This document shows, piece by piece, positions 54,484-63,747 of a stretch of DNA of 64,000 nucleotides (position 1 is the first letter of the stretch; every line of letters starts with the position of its first letter). The position numbers were made by a program, and so were the translations under genes. This stretch comes from RCC90-49c sp051016155 (GTDB taxonomy: Bacteria > Bacteroidota > Bacteroidia > Cytophagales > Amoebophilaceae), in NCBI GenBank assembly GCA_051016155.1, contig CP136537.1, positions 1,382,064 to 1,446,063 of the forward strand, written 5' to 3'. The notes beneath the pieces were generated by a model. It worked only from the letters and a program-made list of their open reading frames with translations, was not told the DNA's origin and searched no databases.

Positions 54484-55317
54484 TTACTGTGCAAAAGCCT
54501 CTAGTGCTTCCAAGTAAGCCTGCAAAAGTTGAGCTCTCTTGAAAACTATCTGGAAACCTATATTATCTCCACCCTTGCTACCATTTCCATTACCCAAACC
54601 TCCTGCTGCACGTTCTGTGGCGTCAGGATCTGTACCAGTTGCGTCACCAATAGCACTATTTGCATCATCATCTTGATGCTTAGGATACTGATTGCTCAAT
54701 GTGTACATATCGTCTTTAGTTATCAAAACAGCATTTTTTGCTGTAAAGCCACCTACTTCTTCACCTACTACTATGGTCCAATTTGGTGCACTTTCATCCT
54801 CGCATCTTATAGGCCTTACAAGCTTTAGAAGGCCTTCTACGGCAGCTTTTATAACGCTAAGCTCCTTTTTATCTTTGAACTCCTTCATTTTTGCTTTCGC
54901 CGCATTCTCGTCAAAATCACTGGATAGATCTGCATCTAGGAATGCGTCGAGCATTGGGGCTACTTCCTCTATGGTCGTTTTAGCATTTGGAAGAGGATCA
55001 GTGGGGGAACCGCTATAGGGACCACCTGCTTTTGCCCACTCTGTATGCACGGCGGTCCATAAAGCTACTAATTTCTTGCTAGCGTCATTCGTGAAAGTAG
55101 CAGAATCAGCACCAGCTCTCGCAGCTCTGCCAGCAGAATGCAATGCTGTCATTTTGTCCTTGTTAGGCGTTTCTTTACCGTCTTGACCAGGCCCAGGTGA
55201 AGGATCCTGATGATCGGGGCTATCTGGATCTTCTTTATCTTTAGGATCACAGGCCATCAGCGTCATAAACGAGCCTATGACCAATACAGGCAATAATTTG
55301 AGTATGTTTTTTTTCAT
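54484..55317 (-). CDS. Lipoprotein of unknown function
   Basis: The 277-residue protein has a signal peptide and lipobox (MTLMACDP, Cys about residue 23), then an Asp/Pro-rich tether (about 25-55). An alpha-helical body follows (about 56-185), with a central part containing TTIEEVAPMLDAFLDADLSS. A final segment carries Gly/Asn-rich GGLGNGNGSKGGDN before a last helix. It has its own strong terminator and sits between vgrG and nuoI. No family is recognised; similar tethers occur in the other lipoproteins of this window. Confidence 0.72.
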   Translation of the reverse strand: MKKNILKLLPVLVIGSFMTLMACDPKDKEDPDSPDHQDPSPGPGQDGKETPNKDKMTALHSAGRAARAGADSATFTNDASKKLVALWTAVHTEWAKAGGPYSGSPTDPLPNAKTTIEEVAPMLDAFLDADLSSDFDENAAKAKMKEFKDKKELSVIKAAVEGLLKLVRPIRCEDESAPNWTIVVGEEVGGFTAKNAVLITKDDMYTLSNQYPKHQDDDANSAIGDATGTDPDATERAAGGLGNGNGSKGGDNIGFQIVFKRAQLLQAYLEALEAFAQ

Positions 55318-55444
55318 GGTTATTTTATTTTGGGGTTATTATACAATAGGTCCTTCAGCAGGACTTATGATTTGGACGAAGCAAGCACACAGCTACGAGA
55401 AAAACAAGTTTTTTCATGTAAAAAGAAGAAAAATAGGCCACTGC

Positions 55445-56014
55445 TCAGGGAGTGCTGGCCTTGCGGTGGGCTGCCCAGGCCTGCTGGTGCGCAGCAATCT
55501 CTGTGGGGGTGAGCGTAGCAAACGGCACGGTGTGGTCAGCTATCTCCTCTGTACTGTAGTCGTAAGTAGAAGTCATGGTCAGGCAAGCAGTGGGGCACAC
55601 GGTGGTGCACAAGCCACAAAAGCAGCATTGGGCCATGTTGATGTCAAACCGCGCTGCGTGCAAGCGCTTGGTCATGCCATTGCTAGTGGTGCCCAGCGGC
55701 ACTGGCGACTTGATGGGCTCGATGGTAATACAGTCTACAGGACATACCTGTGCGCATAGGTCACACACAATGCAGTCGTCAATGGCATTGTGCAGCTGGT
55801 AGCGCCCTCGGTCAGGCACGGGCAGCGCCTCATGAGGATACTGAAGCGTAGCAGCGCCAGTGGAGAAATAGGTTGAGGCTGTAATGGGAACATGCTTGCT
55901 GCGTCGGCGCAGCGTGCTGCACAAGCGCTTCCAAGACAGCAAAAGGCCTTGCCAGAGGGTGTGCCCACTGCGCAGCCAAGCTAGGAATGAGTTTTGAGGC
56001 TTGCTTTTGCCCAT
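55445..56014 (-). CDS. nuoI: NADH-quinone oxidoreductase subunit I (2x[4Fe-4S])
   Basis: The 189-residue protein has two ferredoxin clusters: CIVCDLCAQVCPVDCITIEP (about 83) and CCFCGLCTTVCPTACLTM (about 130), the spacing of NuoI. The N-terminus (LRSGHTLWQGLLLSWKRL) matches the NuoI amphipathic entry helix. It would pass electrons toward the quinone site next to NuoH. It is alone; nuoH is 8.4 kb away on the opposite strand. Confidence 0.9.
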   Translation of the reverse strand: MGKSKPQNSFLAWLRSGHTLWQGLLLSWKRLCSTLRRRSKHVPITASTYFSTGAATLQYPHEALPVPDRGRYQLHNAIDDCIVCDLCAQVCPVDCITIEPIKSPVPLGTTSNGMTKRLHAARFDINMAQCCFCGLCTTVCPTACLTMTSTYDYSTEEIADHTVPFATLTPTEIAAHQQAWAAHRKASTP

Positions 56015-56039
56015 GTGTTTTTGAAAAGTTTTGTGGAGT

Positions 56040-56220
56040 AGGCTGTGTCGGCAATTAACTTACTCTCCTTACACAGCCCCGCTCAATTCGCCTACTTCGT
56101 GCTATTGAGCTGCCAGCGCAATACCCCTGCACAGCCCGCTACGCAGCTCCGCCCTGCCCGTCATGCTGAGCTGTAGGCACAACATCCCTGCGAGTAGTCC
56201 GGACACACGGCCTCTTCGTC
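56040..56220. repeat. Dispersed element, family 2, inverted orientation
   Basis: CAATTAACTTACTCTCCTTA + CACAGCCCCGCTCAATTCGCC is the reverse complement of 51961-52001 with one or two changes. CGTCATGCTGAGCTG and AACATCCCTGCGAG follow. Confidence 0.75.
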
Positions 56221-56223
56221 ACG

Positions 56224-56532
56224 CTAAGGTAAGCCTATCTCATCATTTAAAAACTTCCATCCTGGATTCAATGTCGCGATCAGCACTTCCTTCTTTTTCC
56301 TCAGCCAGCCTTTGATTTCTTTCTCTCGTGCTACAGCCTCTCTTACGTACTGAAAGCGCTCCCAATACAGTAGCTTAGAGCACTTGTATTTGCCTGCAAA
56401 AGTACTTCGAGGTCTTAGGGAATCTGCTTGATGCTCTTCAAGTCTTCGAATAAGATTATTGGTTACACCTATATACAAGACGGTGCTCTCGAAATTGGTC
56501 GTTATATAGACGAAGTAATTGTGGGTATGCAT
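56224..56532 (-). CDS. GIY-YIG domain protein
   Basis: The 102-residue protein is a single GIY-YIG nuclease domain of the small UPF0213-like class: YFVYITT ... VLYIGVTNNLIRRLEEH (about 7-36), with Arg in LIRRL and Glu in AVAREKEIKGW (about 70). Such small proteins are common in Bacteroidota, including multi-copy. Substrate is unknown. IS481 lies 21 bp upstream. Confidence 0.88.
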   Translation of the reverse strand: MHTHNYFVYITTNFESTVLYIGVTNNLIRRLEEHQADSLRPRSTFAGKYKCSKLLYWERFQYVREAVAREKEIKGWLRKKKEVLIATLNPGWKFLNDEIGLP

Positions 56533-56553
56533 GGCGCTTAGGAGAAAAAAAAG

Positions 56554-57742
56554 TGTAGTAGTTGAAATTTAATCTGACATTGGTTAAATTGTACAACAGC
56601 TAAAACTACTACAACCGTGAACTTAAATCAGAAGATTATCAAACCCAAAATTGGACTGCTTGAACTCGCTAAGAGCCTGGGCAACATCTCGGCTGCTTGC
56701 AAAACCATGGGGTACAGTCGAGACAGCTACTATCGTTTTAAAGAACTCTTTGAGACAGGTGGGCAAGAAGCATTGCTAGAGATCAGTCGCAAAAAGCCTA
56801 TCCTGGCTAATAGAGTAGAGCCTGCTGTTGAAAAAGCGGTCGTTCAAATGGCCACTGACTTTCCTGCTTATGGCCAACTTAGCGTCGCTAATGAGCTCAA
56901 AAAGCAAGGTATTATCGTTTCCCCTGGGGGCGTTCGCTCTATTTGGCTCCGAAATGACTTGAATAATATCAAAAAGAGACTTCAGGCTTTAGAAGCTAAG
57001 ATGGCACAAGAAGGCCTTGTGCTCACTGAGACCCAGCTCCAGGCCATGGAGAAGCATCAGCGTGATAAGGAAGCCCATGGAGAGATCGATACGGAGCATC
57101 CAGGCTATCTAGGCTGTCAGGACACCTACTATGTAGGACACTTTAAGGGTATTGGCAAGGTCTATGGTCAAGTCTACATTGACTCCTACACGCGTGTAGC
57201 TGATTGTAAGCTCTACAATGAGAAGACAGCGATAACGAGCGCTGCTATGCTCAATGATCGCGTGCTCCCTTGGTATGAGCAGCAGGGTGTGCCTATCTTA
57301 CGTATCCTAACAGATCGAGGAACAGAGTACAAAGGGAAACTGGAGAACCATGCCTATGAGTTGATTTTATCAGTCGAGGGGATAAGTCATAGCATGAGGC
57401 GGGCGTATTCTCCACAGAGCAACGGAATATGCGAGCGATTCAACAGGACGATGAAGCAGGAGTTCTTTGATTGTGCTATGCGCAAGAAGATATATAGGAG
57501 TGTAGAGGAGTTACAGACGGACTTGGATGTATGGTTAGCTTATTACAACGGGGAGCGTGTGCATAGTGGACGTTATTGTTATGGGAAGAGGCCGTTGGCT
57601 ACGTTGCTCTCAAGTAAGCACCTGAGTGAGGAGAAGCATAATGAGTTGATGCACCTGAAGGGCAGCTCAGACAGTTATGAGTTAGCAGACGCTAGAGCTA
57701 ACTAAAATTATCTACTTGTCAGATTAAATACTGACTATTACA
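56554..57742 (+). mobile_element. Complete IS481-family insertion sequence
   Basis: The left end reads TGTAGTAGTTGAAATTTAAT followed by CTGACA; the right end, read inward, TGTAATAGTCAGTATTTAAT then CTGACA. One transposase gene fills the element. No target duplication is seen. It cuts a DUF6371-like gene fragment on its right (57743). Partial copies lie at 4801, 5181, 11869, 60015 and 63748. Confidence 0.93.
56617..57705 (+). CDS. IS481-family transposase
   Basis: The 362-residue protein (GTG start) has an N-terminal HTH (LELAKSLGNISAACKTMGYS, about 15-34) and a DDE core. Asp lies in CQDTYYVGHFKG (about 170) and in LTDRGTEYKG (about 237), Glu in NGICERFNRTMKQEFF (about 274). The GHFKGIGKVYGQVYIDSY motif is typical of this IS481 branch. 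The frame is intact, so the element may be active. Confidence 0.92.
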   Translation: MNLNQKIIKPKIGLLELAKSLGNISAACKTMGYSRDSYYRFKELFETGGQEALLEISRKKPILANRVEPAVEKAVVQMATDFPAYGQLSVANELKKQGIIVSPGGVRSIWLRNDLNNIKKRLQALEAKMAQEGLVLTETQLQAMEKHQRDKEAHGEIDTEHPGYLGCQDTYYVGHFKGIGKVYGQVYIDSYTRVADCKLYNEKTAITSAAMLNDRVLPWYEQQGVPILRILTDRGTEYKGKLENHAYELILSVEGISHSMRRAYSPQSNGICERFNRTMKQEFFDCAMRKKIYRSVEELQTDLDVWLAYYNGERVHSGRYCYGKRPLATLLSSKHLSEEKHNELMHLKGSSDSYELADARAN

Positions 57743-57923
57743 CAGGAGAGTAGTACTATTTCCCGATACAGGAGGTTGGGCCTTGTGGCATGCAAAAGGG
57801 AAGAAGCTGCAGCAAGAATTAGGCAGCCCAGTACAGGTCTCAGACTGGCTCGAGCAGCTGGTACCAACACTAGCCAAGCAAGAGGGGCTGGACCTGGCCG
57901 ATGTGCTAGTGAGAAGTAAATGA
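57743..57923 (+). pseudogene. C-terminal fragment resembling a DUF6371/Toprim-type mobile-element protein
   Basis: A frame open from the IS481 edge reads VLFPDTGGWALWHAKGKKLQ and then DWLEQLVPTLAKQEGLDLAD, ending VLVRSK. This resembles the C-terminus of DUF6371/CHC2-primase-like proteins carried by Bacteroidota plasmids and conjugative elements. The 5' part is lost at the IS481 right end. The rest of the gap to tRNA-Arg has no gene. Confidence 0.5.
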
Positions 57924-58029
57924 AAGGATGCTTCTAGTGTAATTGATAGTGTAATGCAAGGTTTTTGAAAAAACTTCTTTGAGTGACTAAAATCATTCTA
58001 AATTCTTCATATTAGGCGATTTAAAGAAG

Positions 58030-58103
58030 TGATTCCGGAAGGACTCGAACCTTCAACCTACTGCTTAGAAGGCAGTTGCTCTATCCAGTTGAGCTACGGA
58101 ACC
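58030..58103 (-). tRNA. tRNA-Arg (TCT)
   Basis: The minus strand folds fully: acceptor GGTTCCG/CGGAATC, D-arm AGCTCAACTGGATAGAGC, anticodon arm ACTGC-CTTCTAA-GCAGT with anticodon TCT, T-arm GGTTCGAGTCC. The following 58104-58341 has no visible gene. Confidence 0.95.
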
Positions 58104-58341
58104 TAAAGATCAGAAGGTATTGACTTACAACTTGAGGAACAAGTTGTCTAAAGCACCAACTACCTTGGCCGAGGGTTGACCAGTCGCTGGATCCCACCAA
58201 CATGTAGCTGGCCGAGATTGGAGGCAACACAAGCGTTGATGGTCCCTCATGCATCTTAAAACACGAAAATAGTTGCCCTGTGTTACAAGTCCAAGAATGT
58301 ACTGCCGCAGTTTGATAGTAGTTAGCTTTATCTAGCTCTTT

Positions 58342-59832
58342 CTAGCCTTCTGCAGGCCTCTCTCCAGAGGTATTGGAATCAAAAGATGTTGTTTTCTCTA
58401 CTTGCATAGCAAAGTAGCCTACTATGATAGCTACCAATGGATTGAGAAGGTTAAAAAAGCAATAAGGAAGATAAGCCAGGGTAGCCACACCGAGTACAGT
58501 AGCCTGCGTAGCACCGCAAGTATTCCAAGGAACCAAAGGAGAAGTAACAGTCGCTCCATCTTCCAGTGCCCTACTCAAGTTTTGAGAAGCAAGGCCTGCT
58601 TTTTTGTACAATGGGGCATACATTTTGCCTGACAATAGGATAGCGAGATATTGATCTGAAGCTGTTAGGTTAAAGAAAATACAAGCTCCGATAGTAGAAG
58701 CGATTAGTGCACCTACAGTATGTGTGCTACCAATAACTCCTTGGGCAACCACTTGAAGCATGCCTGTGGCCTCCATCACACCGCCAAAGATCATCGCCGT
58801 AAGTATAAGCCAAATAGTCCCCAACATACCTTGGGTGCCACTAGATGATAAGAGTTGGTCTAGCATAGGATCGTTGGTAGCAGCATGAATGGGATTGCAC
58901 ATGGCCTTGATCAAAGCCTTATAGCACGCGGCACTGGTAAAAACCTCACTTTCAGCTACGTGAAGGACTATGGAGGATTGGCAGCAGACAGCCATGAGCC
59001 CCCCGAGCAGGGTCCCTATTAGTAGTGCTGGGAAGGCTGGGACTTGTTGGACAATCAGCACCATGACTACAACAGGCACAAGCAGTAGCCAGGGACTCAT
59101 CCAAAAGGCAGCCTGGAGAGTGGTGGAGATGTAGGTTACTTCGTCTAGTGTGACTGTTGGGTGGTGGGTTAACCCGATGCCTCCAAAGAGGAGGAGGGTG
59201 AGCACCAAGGTGGGCACAGAAGTAAGCAACATATACCTGATATGCGTAAATAGGGGCGTTGCTGTAACCCCAGAAGCCATGTTAGTAGTATCAGAGAGCG
59301 GAGAGAGCTTATCGCCACAGTAAGCCCCAGATATAATGGCTCCAGCCACAATATCTTCCGACCAACCCAAGGTCTTGCCAATGCCTAGTAGCGCTATCCC
59401 TACGGTGGCAATGGTAGACCACGAACTTCCCGTAGCCAAAGCTACAATAACACAGATAATACAGGAGGCAACCAAAAAAGAGCCAGGAGATAAGATTTTG
59501 AGGCCATAATAAATCATTGTAGGTACGATGCCTCCCAAAAGCTAGGTGCCAGATAGCGCCCCTACCATCAATAAAATAAGAATAGAGGGCATGGCTGTAT
59601 GAATATTATCTAAAATCCCTGTTTGCATGGCTTCCCAAGTTTGTCCTTTATAAAAAGCAATGCCGGCGGCTACCATTGCCGCTGTGATCAGTGCCACCTG
59701 ACTAGCCCCCTCCAAGGCGCTGCTGCCAAAGATGTATCCATTGACGCCTAGCAATGAAATGAGTACTGAGAAAGGAATAAGGGCTTCTAGAAAACGGATA
59801 GGCTGAGAGGCAGGCTGTTGCATAGATGACAA
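58342..59832 (-). pseudogene. nhaC: NhaC-type Na+/H+ antiporter with in-frame amber codon
   Basis: Two adjacent frames form one NhaC antiporter of about 495 residues. The first (59542-59832) ends ILLMVGALSGT then TAG. The second continues in the same frame with LLGGIVPTMIYYGLKIL. Family members have Trp at the stop position (GTW-LGG), so one base change (TGG to TAG) explains it. The rest of the gene looks intact, including GSSWSTIATVGIALLGIGK and ISGAYCGDKLSPLSDTTNMA. Either a fresh pseudogene, two-piece expression or readthrough. Confidence 0.88.
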
Positions 59833-59917
59833 ACAGAGTTGAAAAGTGCCAATTTACAACATTTAGCGTATCGTAGTGATAAGGGGTTACACACTGGAAA
59901 AAAGGAAGGAACTAAGC

Positions 59918-60019
59918 ATGTCGACAGAAGATGTTATTTTAGGGCAAAAAATGCCAAAGCAATCTGCCTATAGACGCCACGACCTCTCTGACGAAGTATG
60001 GAACAGGCTTGGCCTGTAG
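59918..60019 (+). pseudogene. N-terminal fragment of another IS5-like transposase
   Basis: A frame from ATG reads MSTEDVILGQKMPKQSAYRR and HDLSDEVWNRL, the start typical of IS5-type transposases. It is cut by the IS481 left end at 60015. Confidence 0.6.
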
Positions 60020-60066
60020 TAGTTGAAATTTAATCTGACACTGGTTAAAGTGTACAACAACTACAC
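60015..60066 (+). mobile_element. Solo left end of IS481
   Basis: About 50 bp beginning TGTAGTAGTTGAAATTTAAT match the IS481 left end, then stop. It directly precedes the IS5-family element. Confidence 0.8.
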
Positions 60067-60073
60067 CTAACTA

Positions 60074-61568
60074 GTTGACCCTTACTAACTCTCTACTGCA
60101 GCTTGGAGAAGGTAAGAGGTTAGAGCAATCAGCAATTTTTTTATCCGCAACTCCTCCTCACTCATCTCAACAACCAAGGAAGCCCTAGTACTAGGTTAAT
60201 TCCATCAGTAGTAACTTCAAATTCCATCCCATTCCTGACAATAAACCATTCACTACGTCGCCTAGTGCTCCTTTTAGGTAATTTCTTCCCAGACCATGTC
60301 CTTGCTCCAGATGACTGATCACTGCTTCTATCGCTGAACGACGCCGATAACTCTTATTCCTTTTCCTTCTCTCTGTCGGAGTGTAACGCTTCCCGCGTTC
60401 GGGCATGATCACCCGCGTGGGGCCCACTACTTCATGACCTCGATACCCTCGGTCCACTAACGCCTCTTCAAACTCTTGGCCACAATAACGCTTTACCTCT
60501 TCCAACGTTTTTGGCAACGTCTTACTGTCATGAGGGTTGCCCCTAAAGTTGACCATCCCCACTACCACGTTACTCCCTGGCAAACTGGCGACTGACATCT
60601 TAGAGCCAAACTCGTAGGGTTGATGCGCTTTCCCCTTGGCAATGCAACTTACCTCAGGTGCATGAAGACTGTACACTTTGTTTTTGTCTTTCCTTTCTTG
60701 CTCCACAATGCGAGTCATCACCTCCAATAACGGCGCGTGGGTAGCTAGCTGACCGCTTTGCGTAAGCTTTCTTCGCAGATCACGCAGCTGTCTCCCAGCA
60801 ATGGTGCGCAGCTTTTTGAGGGCTTTTTGGGCGCCCCGAACGGGTCGTAGAGCATAGTTGAGCTTCTTGACAACAAAGGTGTAGCTCTGTCGTAGCCCAA
60901 TACCTAGCCGTTTGGCCAGCCCGTTACACGTGTCGATGACTTTGCGGTAAAGTTTGGCATCAGTGGGAAAGGTGATGTTCTTCTCCTGGACCGTGGAGTC
61001 GACAATGACTTGTTGAGCCTTGTTGAGCTTGTGTTGATGCAACTCAACAGAGAGTGCAAAAAGGAAGTCAATGCCTTGTTGTCCTATTCTTTTTCTAAAG
61101 TGCACCAAGTCAGAGGCAGCACAAGGCTGGGTCCATTGGAAAGCATTTTTCCCGCAAAAGAACTGGAAGTAGGGATTTTCTTGCCAAAGCTCGACGAGTC
61201 ACTCATCGGCGAGGTTGAAGATGCGTTGCAAGAGAAGGAGTCCGGTCATGAGCCTGATAGGATGAGCGGGCTGTCCAGTATTGGAATAGAGCTGTTTAAA
61301 CCTGTCTTCGAAAGCGTTCCAGGGGATTTTTTGGGCTAAAATGTAGAGAGGCTTTTTAGGATTGAGCTGCTCAATGAGATTGAGTTTGAACAAGTCAGTC
61401 TGGAATGGGTTGTCTGTTTGACCGATCATAGTGTTGGAAAAATATGCAAGGAACGTTGTTAAAAATAGGTATATGTTGCAAAAAAAGGAAGGCAAAAAGC
61501 GTGCAAATGTTCCTAAAACCTTCCCCCAAGGCTTTTATGAAGACTTTTTGTAGTTCTTAAGGGCCAAC
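60074..61568 (-). mobile_element. IS5-family element with a disrupted transposase
   Basis: Terminal inverted repeats are GTTGACCCTTACTAAC (left) and GTTGGCCCTTAAGAAC (right, inward). TA flanks both ends (60072-60073; 61569-61570). About 1.5 kb. The single transposase gene carries one in-frame stop. Confidence 0.8.
60191..61429 (-). pseudogene. IS5-family transposase with in-frame TGA
   Basis: The start MIGQTDNPFQTDLFKLNLIE and GLLLLQRIFNLADE are followed by TGA (61199-61201). In the same frame the protein resumes LVELWQENPYFQFFCGKNAF and continues to the end (VDSTVQEKNITFPTDAKL first Asp; EEALVDRGYRGHEVVG second Asp; RRSAIEAVISHLEQGHGLGR Glu). The TGA probably replaces an Arg CGA codon. All catalytic residues survive, so this is a single-mutation pseudogene. 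Confidence 0.85.
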
Positions 61569-61699
61569 TAAATAAGCCAATGAAAGCCAAGCTTCAAAAA
61601 TAGACCAACACTATGAGGCCCTATTGGCAAAGGTATAGAACATTCTAGGGTAGTAGTAGACAGGTGTTCAATGAATGTAGTACCCAAAGTCGTCCAGCA

Positions 61700-61810
61700 T
61701 ACGGTCGATCATCCCCCATTTTTCCTGCTGAGCTGCAAGCAAAACTTCTTTGCGAAGCCCGCTACGCAGTGACCCTTCACATGTGTTCAGGGTGACAGAA
61801 GTGAAGGGCG
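61700..61810. repeat. Dispersed element, family 2 (diverged)
   Basis: Contains TGCTGAGCTGCAAGC, GCGAAGCCCGCTACGCAGTG and GTTCAGGGTGACAGAAG. No gene lies between 61569 and 61842. Confidence 0.4.
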
Positions 61811-61842
61811 TGGTTTAGAATGATCTAGCCTTGCTCAATGGC

Positions 61843-62244
61843 CTACTTCAGTGATTCATGAATGATGCGCGAAATTTCCTCTGTGGCTGTGCTTTTGCTA
61901 ACATAATGATGCATGTTGACCGCTCTGCCTGCTTTCACATCAAGCTGAAAATGCGAAGAATCGATGATGCCTATCATAGGTTGAGGGCACGACAAGGCCC
62001 TGAGGTGTTGGGCTACTTGATAGCCATCTATCTTGGGAGAGGCTAGGCTGATTAGAAAAACGTCACAGCAGTAACCACCTTTGATCTGGTCCAGGGCTGT
62101 TTCTTGGCTGTCAGCCATGTCAACTGCCACCCCTTGTAAGCCAAGCGAATACTGTAACAAGGAGGCATAGGGCCAGTCAGTAGCTATGTAAAGAAGTTGG
62201 ATGGCCTTGTTGACAGGCACACTGATTACTTCTGGTTGAATCAT
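61843..62244 (-). CDS. Degenerate receiver (REC) domain protein
   Basis: The 133-residue protein has the length and pattern of a stand-alone CheY-type receiver: LLYIATDWPYASLLQYSLGLQ (first strand/helix) and GYQVAQHLRAL after the third strand. Lys in HHYVSKSTATEEI (about 118) sits where the conserved Lys belongs. The phospho-acceptor Asp is absent: the third strand reads VFLISLASPKIDG where LLDLxMPxxDG is expected, and the acidic pair after strand 1 is also poor (ATDW). It is probably a pseudo-receiver that works by binding rather than phosphorylation, or is decaying. Confidence 0.7.
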   Translation of the reverse strand: MIQPEVISVPVNKAIQLLYIATDWPYASLLQYSLGLQGVAVDMADSQETALDQIKGGYCCDVFLISLASPKIDGYQVAQHLRALSCPQPMIGIIDSSHFQLDVKAGRAVNMHHYVSKSTATEEISRIIHESLK

Positions 62245-62329
62245 CGTGAATGCATACAGGAGCTCAAAAATCGCCCAAGAGATTTAGTAAGGCCCTTACG
62301 CAAATCCTTTCCAAATCTTACCAATTGTC

Positions 62330-62410
62330 AAGTTGAGCAAAGCGTAAAATTCCTGCGAAGTCCATTACGGAGCAATCCTTCCCATGCGTTCAGGATGACA
62401 AGAGGAATGA
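62330..62410. repeat. Dispersed element, family 2 (diverged)
   Basis: Contains GTTGAGCAAAGCG, CCTGCGAAGTCCATTACGGAG and GTTCAGGATGACAAGAGG, in the order of other family-2 copies. Confidence 0.4.
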
Positions 62411-62513
62411 ATAGGCACTGCTACTGCGTAAGCAAGGAAAGCAAATGAGGCAAAGAAAATGTACGGGTAACTTGTCTTGGGAAACTGATCAGACGCAGAA
62501 CCGCGTCAGATAG

Positions 62514-62585
62514 TAGCGGGGGCAGGGTTCGAACCTGCGACCTTCGGATTATGAGCCCGACGAGCTACCACTGCTCCACCCCGCG
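62514..62585 (-). tRNA. Initiator tRNA-Met (CAT)
   Basis: The minus strand folds as a tRNA with anticodon loop CTCATAA (CAT). The first base pair of the acceptor is C1-U72, i.e. unpaired, and the anticodon stem starts with three G on the 5' side; both mark the initiator tRNA. T-arm GGTTCGAACCC is present. Confidence 0.9.
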
Positions 62586-62739
62586 ATGTGATTTTAGAAG
62601 CTGTTTCGTTGGCTTATGATCACTGGCCTAACGAAACGTTCGACTTGGCTGAGAACTTACCGTCTTTCAGCATTTCAGCTGCAAAGATAGCGTTTTTGTG
62701 TTAATTTGCCGTAAGACTTTCTTCCTTTTTAATTAGCCT

Positions 62740-63624
62740 ATGACTCTGAACCCCCACAAGGCTGGTTTTGTATCGCTTGTTGGCAAGCCTAACGTAGGTA
62801 AGTCCACCTTGATGAACACCTTGGTAGGGGAGAAGCTATCTATTATTACCGCTAAAGCCCAGACCACCCGTCACCGCATCTGCGGTATTTTGAGTGGAGA
62901 CAATTTTCAGATTGTCTACTCAGATACGCCTGGTATGATCAAGCCTGCCTATGCCTTGCAGGCTTCCATGATGCGGGCCGTCCGTAGCTCACTGGTAGAT
63001 GCAGACGTATTGCTCTGGGTGGTAGATGTGCACGACCAAGACCTGCCAGATGATTGGGCGGCCCAGTTGCAGGAAAGAACCTTGCCTGTGCTCTTGCTTA
63101 TCAATAAGGTTGACTTGGTGGAGGAGGCTGCACTGGCAAAGGTGCTTCAATATTGGTCTGATCGTGTGCAAGTAGAGGCAATCATTCCTGTCTCTGCTCT
63201 GCAGTCCTACAACATAGATCGTGTTTTTGAGCAAGTGCTAGAGGGTCTACCTGAGCACCCTCCTTACTATCCCAAGGATATGCTCACAGACAAACCTGAA
63301 CGTTTTTTTGCCACAGAAATCATTCGGGAGAAGATATTACGTAACTACCATCAAGAGATTCCTTACAGTGTTGAAGTAGTGATTGACACGTTCAAAGAAG
63401 AGAAAGGCTTAGTGAAGATCAGTGCCACGATCCATGTGGAAAGACAAAGCCAAAAAAGCATTCTAATTGGTAAACAAGGGAGTGCTTTGAAAAAAGTAGG
63501 TACACAAGCACGCCAGGACCTAGAGCAGTTTCTAGAGAAAAAGGTCTTCTTAGAGCAGCATGTAAAGGTAATGGCTGGCTGGCGCACTCAATCGCAGCTG
63601 CTACAGCGATTTGGGTACGTGTAG
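62740..63624 (+). CDS. era: GTPase Era
   Basis: The 294-residue GTPase binds 16S rRNA during small-subunit maturation. G motifs: VGKPNVGKSTLMNTL (G1), DTPGM (G3), LLINKVDLV (G4), PVSAL (G5). The C-terminal KH domain contains IHVERQSQKSILIGKQGSAL and KKVGTQARQDLEQFL. Complete and monocistronic here. Confidence 0.97.
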   Translation: MTLNPHKAGFVSLVGKPNVGKSTLMNTLVGEKLSIITAKAQTTRHRICGILSGDNFQIVYSDTPGMIKPAYALQASMMRAVRSSLVDADVLLWVVDVHDQDLPDDWAAQLQERTLPVLLLINKVDLVEEAALAKVLQYWSDRVQVEAIIPVSALQSYNIDRVFEQVLEGLPEHPPYYPKDMLTDKPERFFATEIIREKILRNYHQEIPYSVEVVIDTFKEEKGLVKISATIHVERQSQKSILIGKQGSALKKVGTQARQDLEQFLEKKVFLEQHVKVMAGWRTQSQLLQRFGYV

Positions 63625-63747
63625 ACAAGGTGACTACTTCTCTTTCCTCCCAGTGGAAACTACTTTCGAGGTGTAGGCTAATTCAGGGATAAGCTGGAAC
63701 TATTGCAAAACGCATCTGACATTCCAACAGGATTTAATTAGAACATT

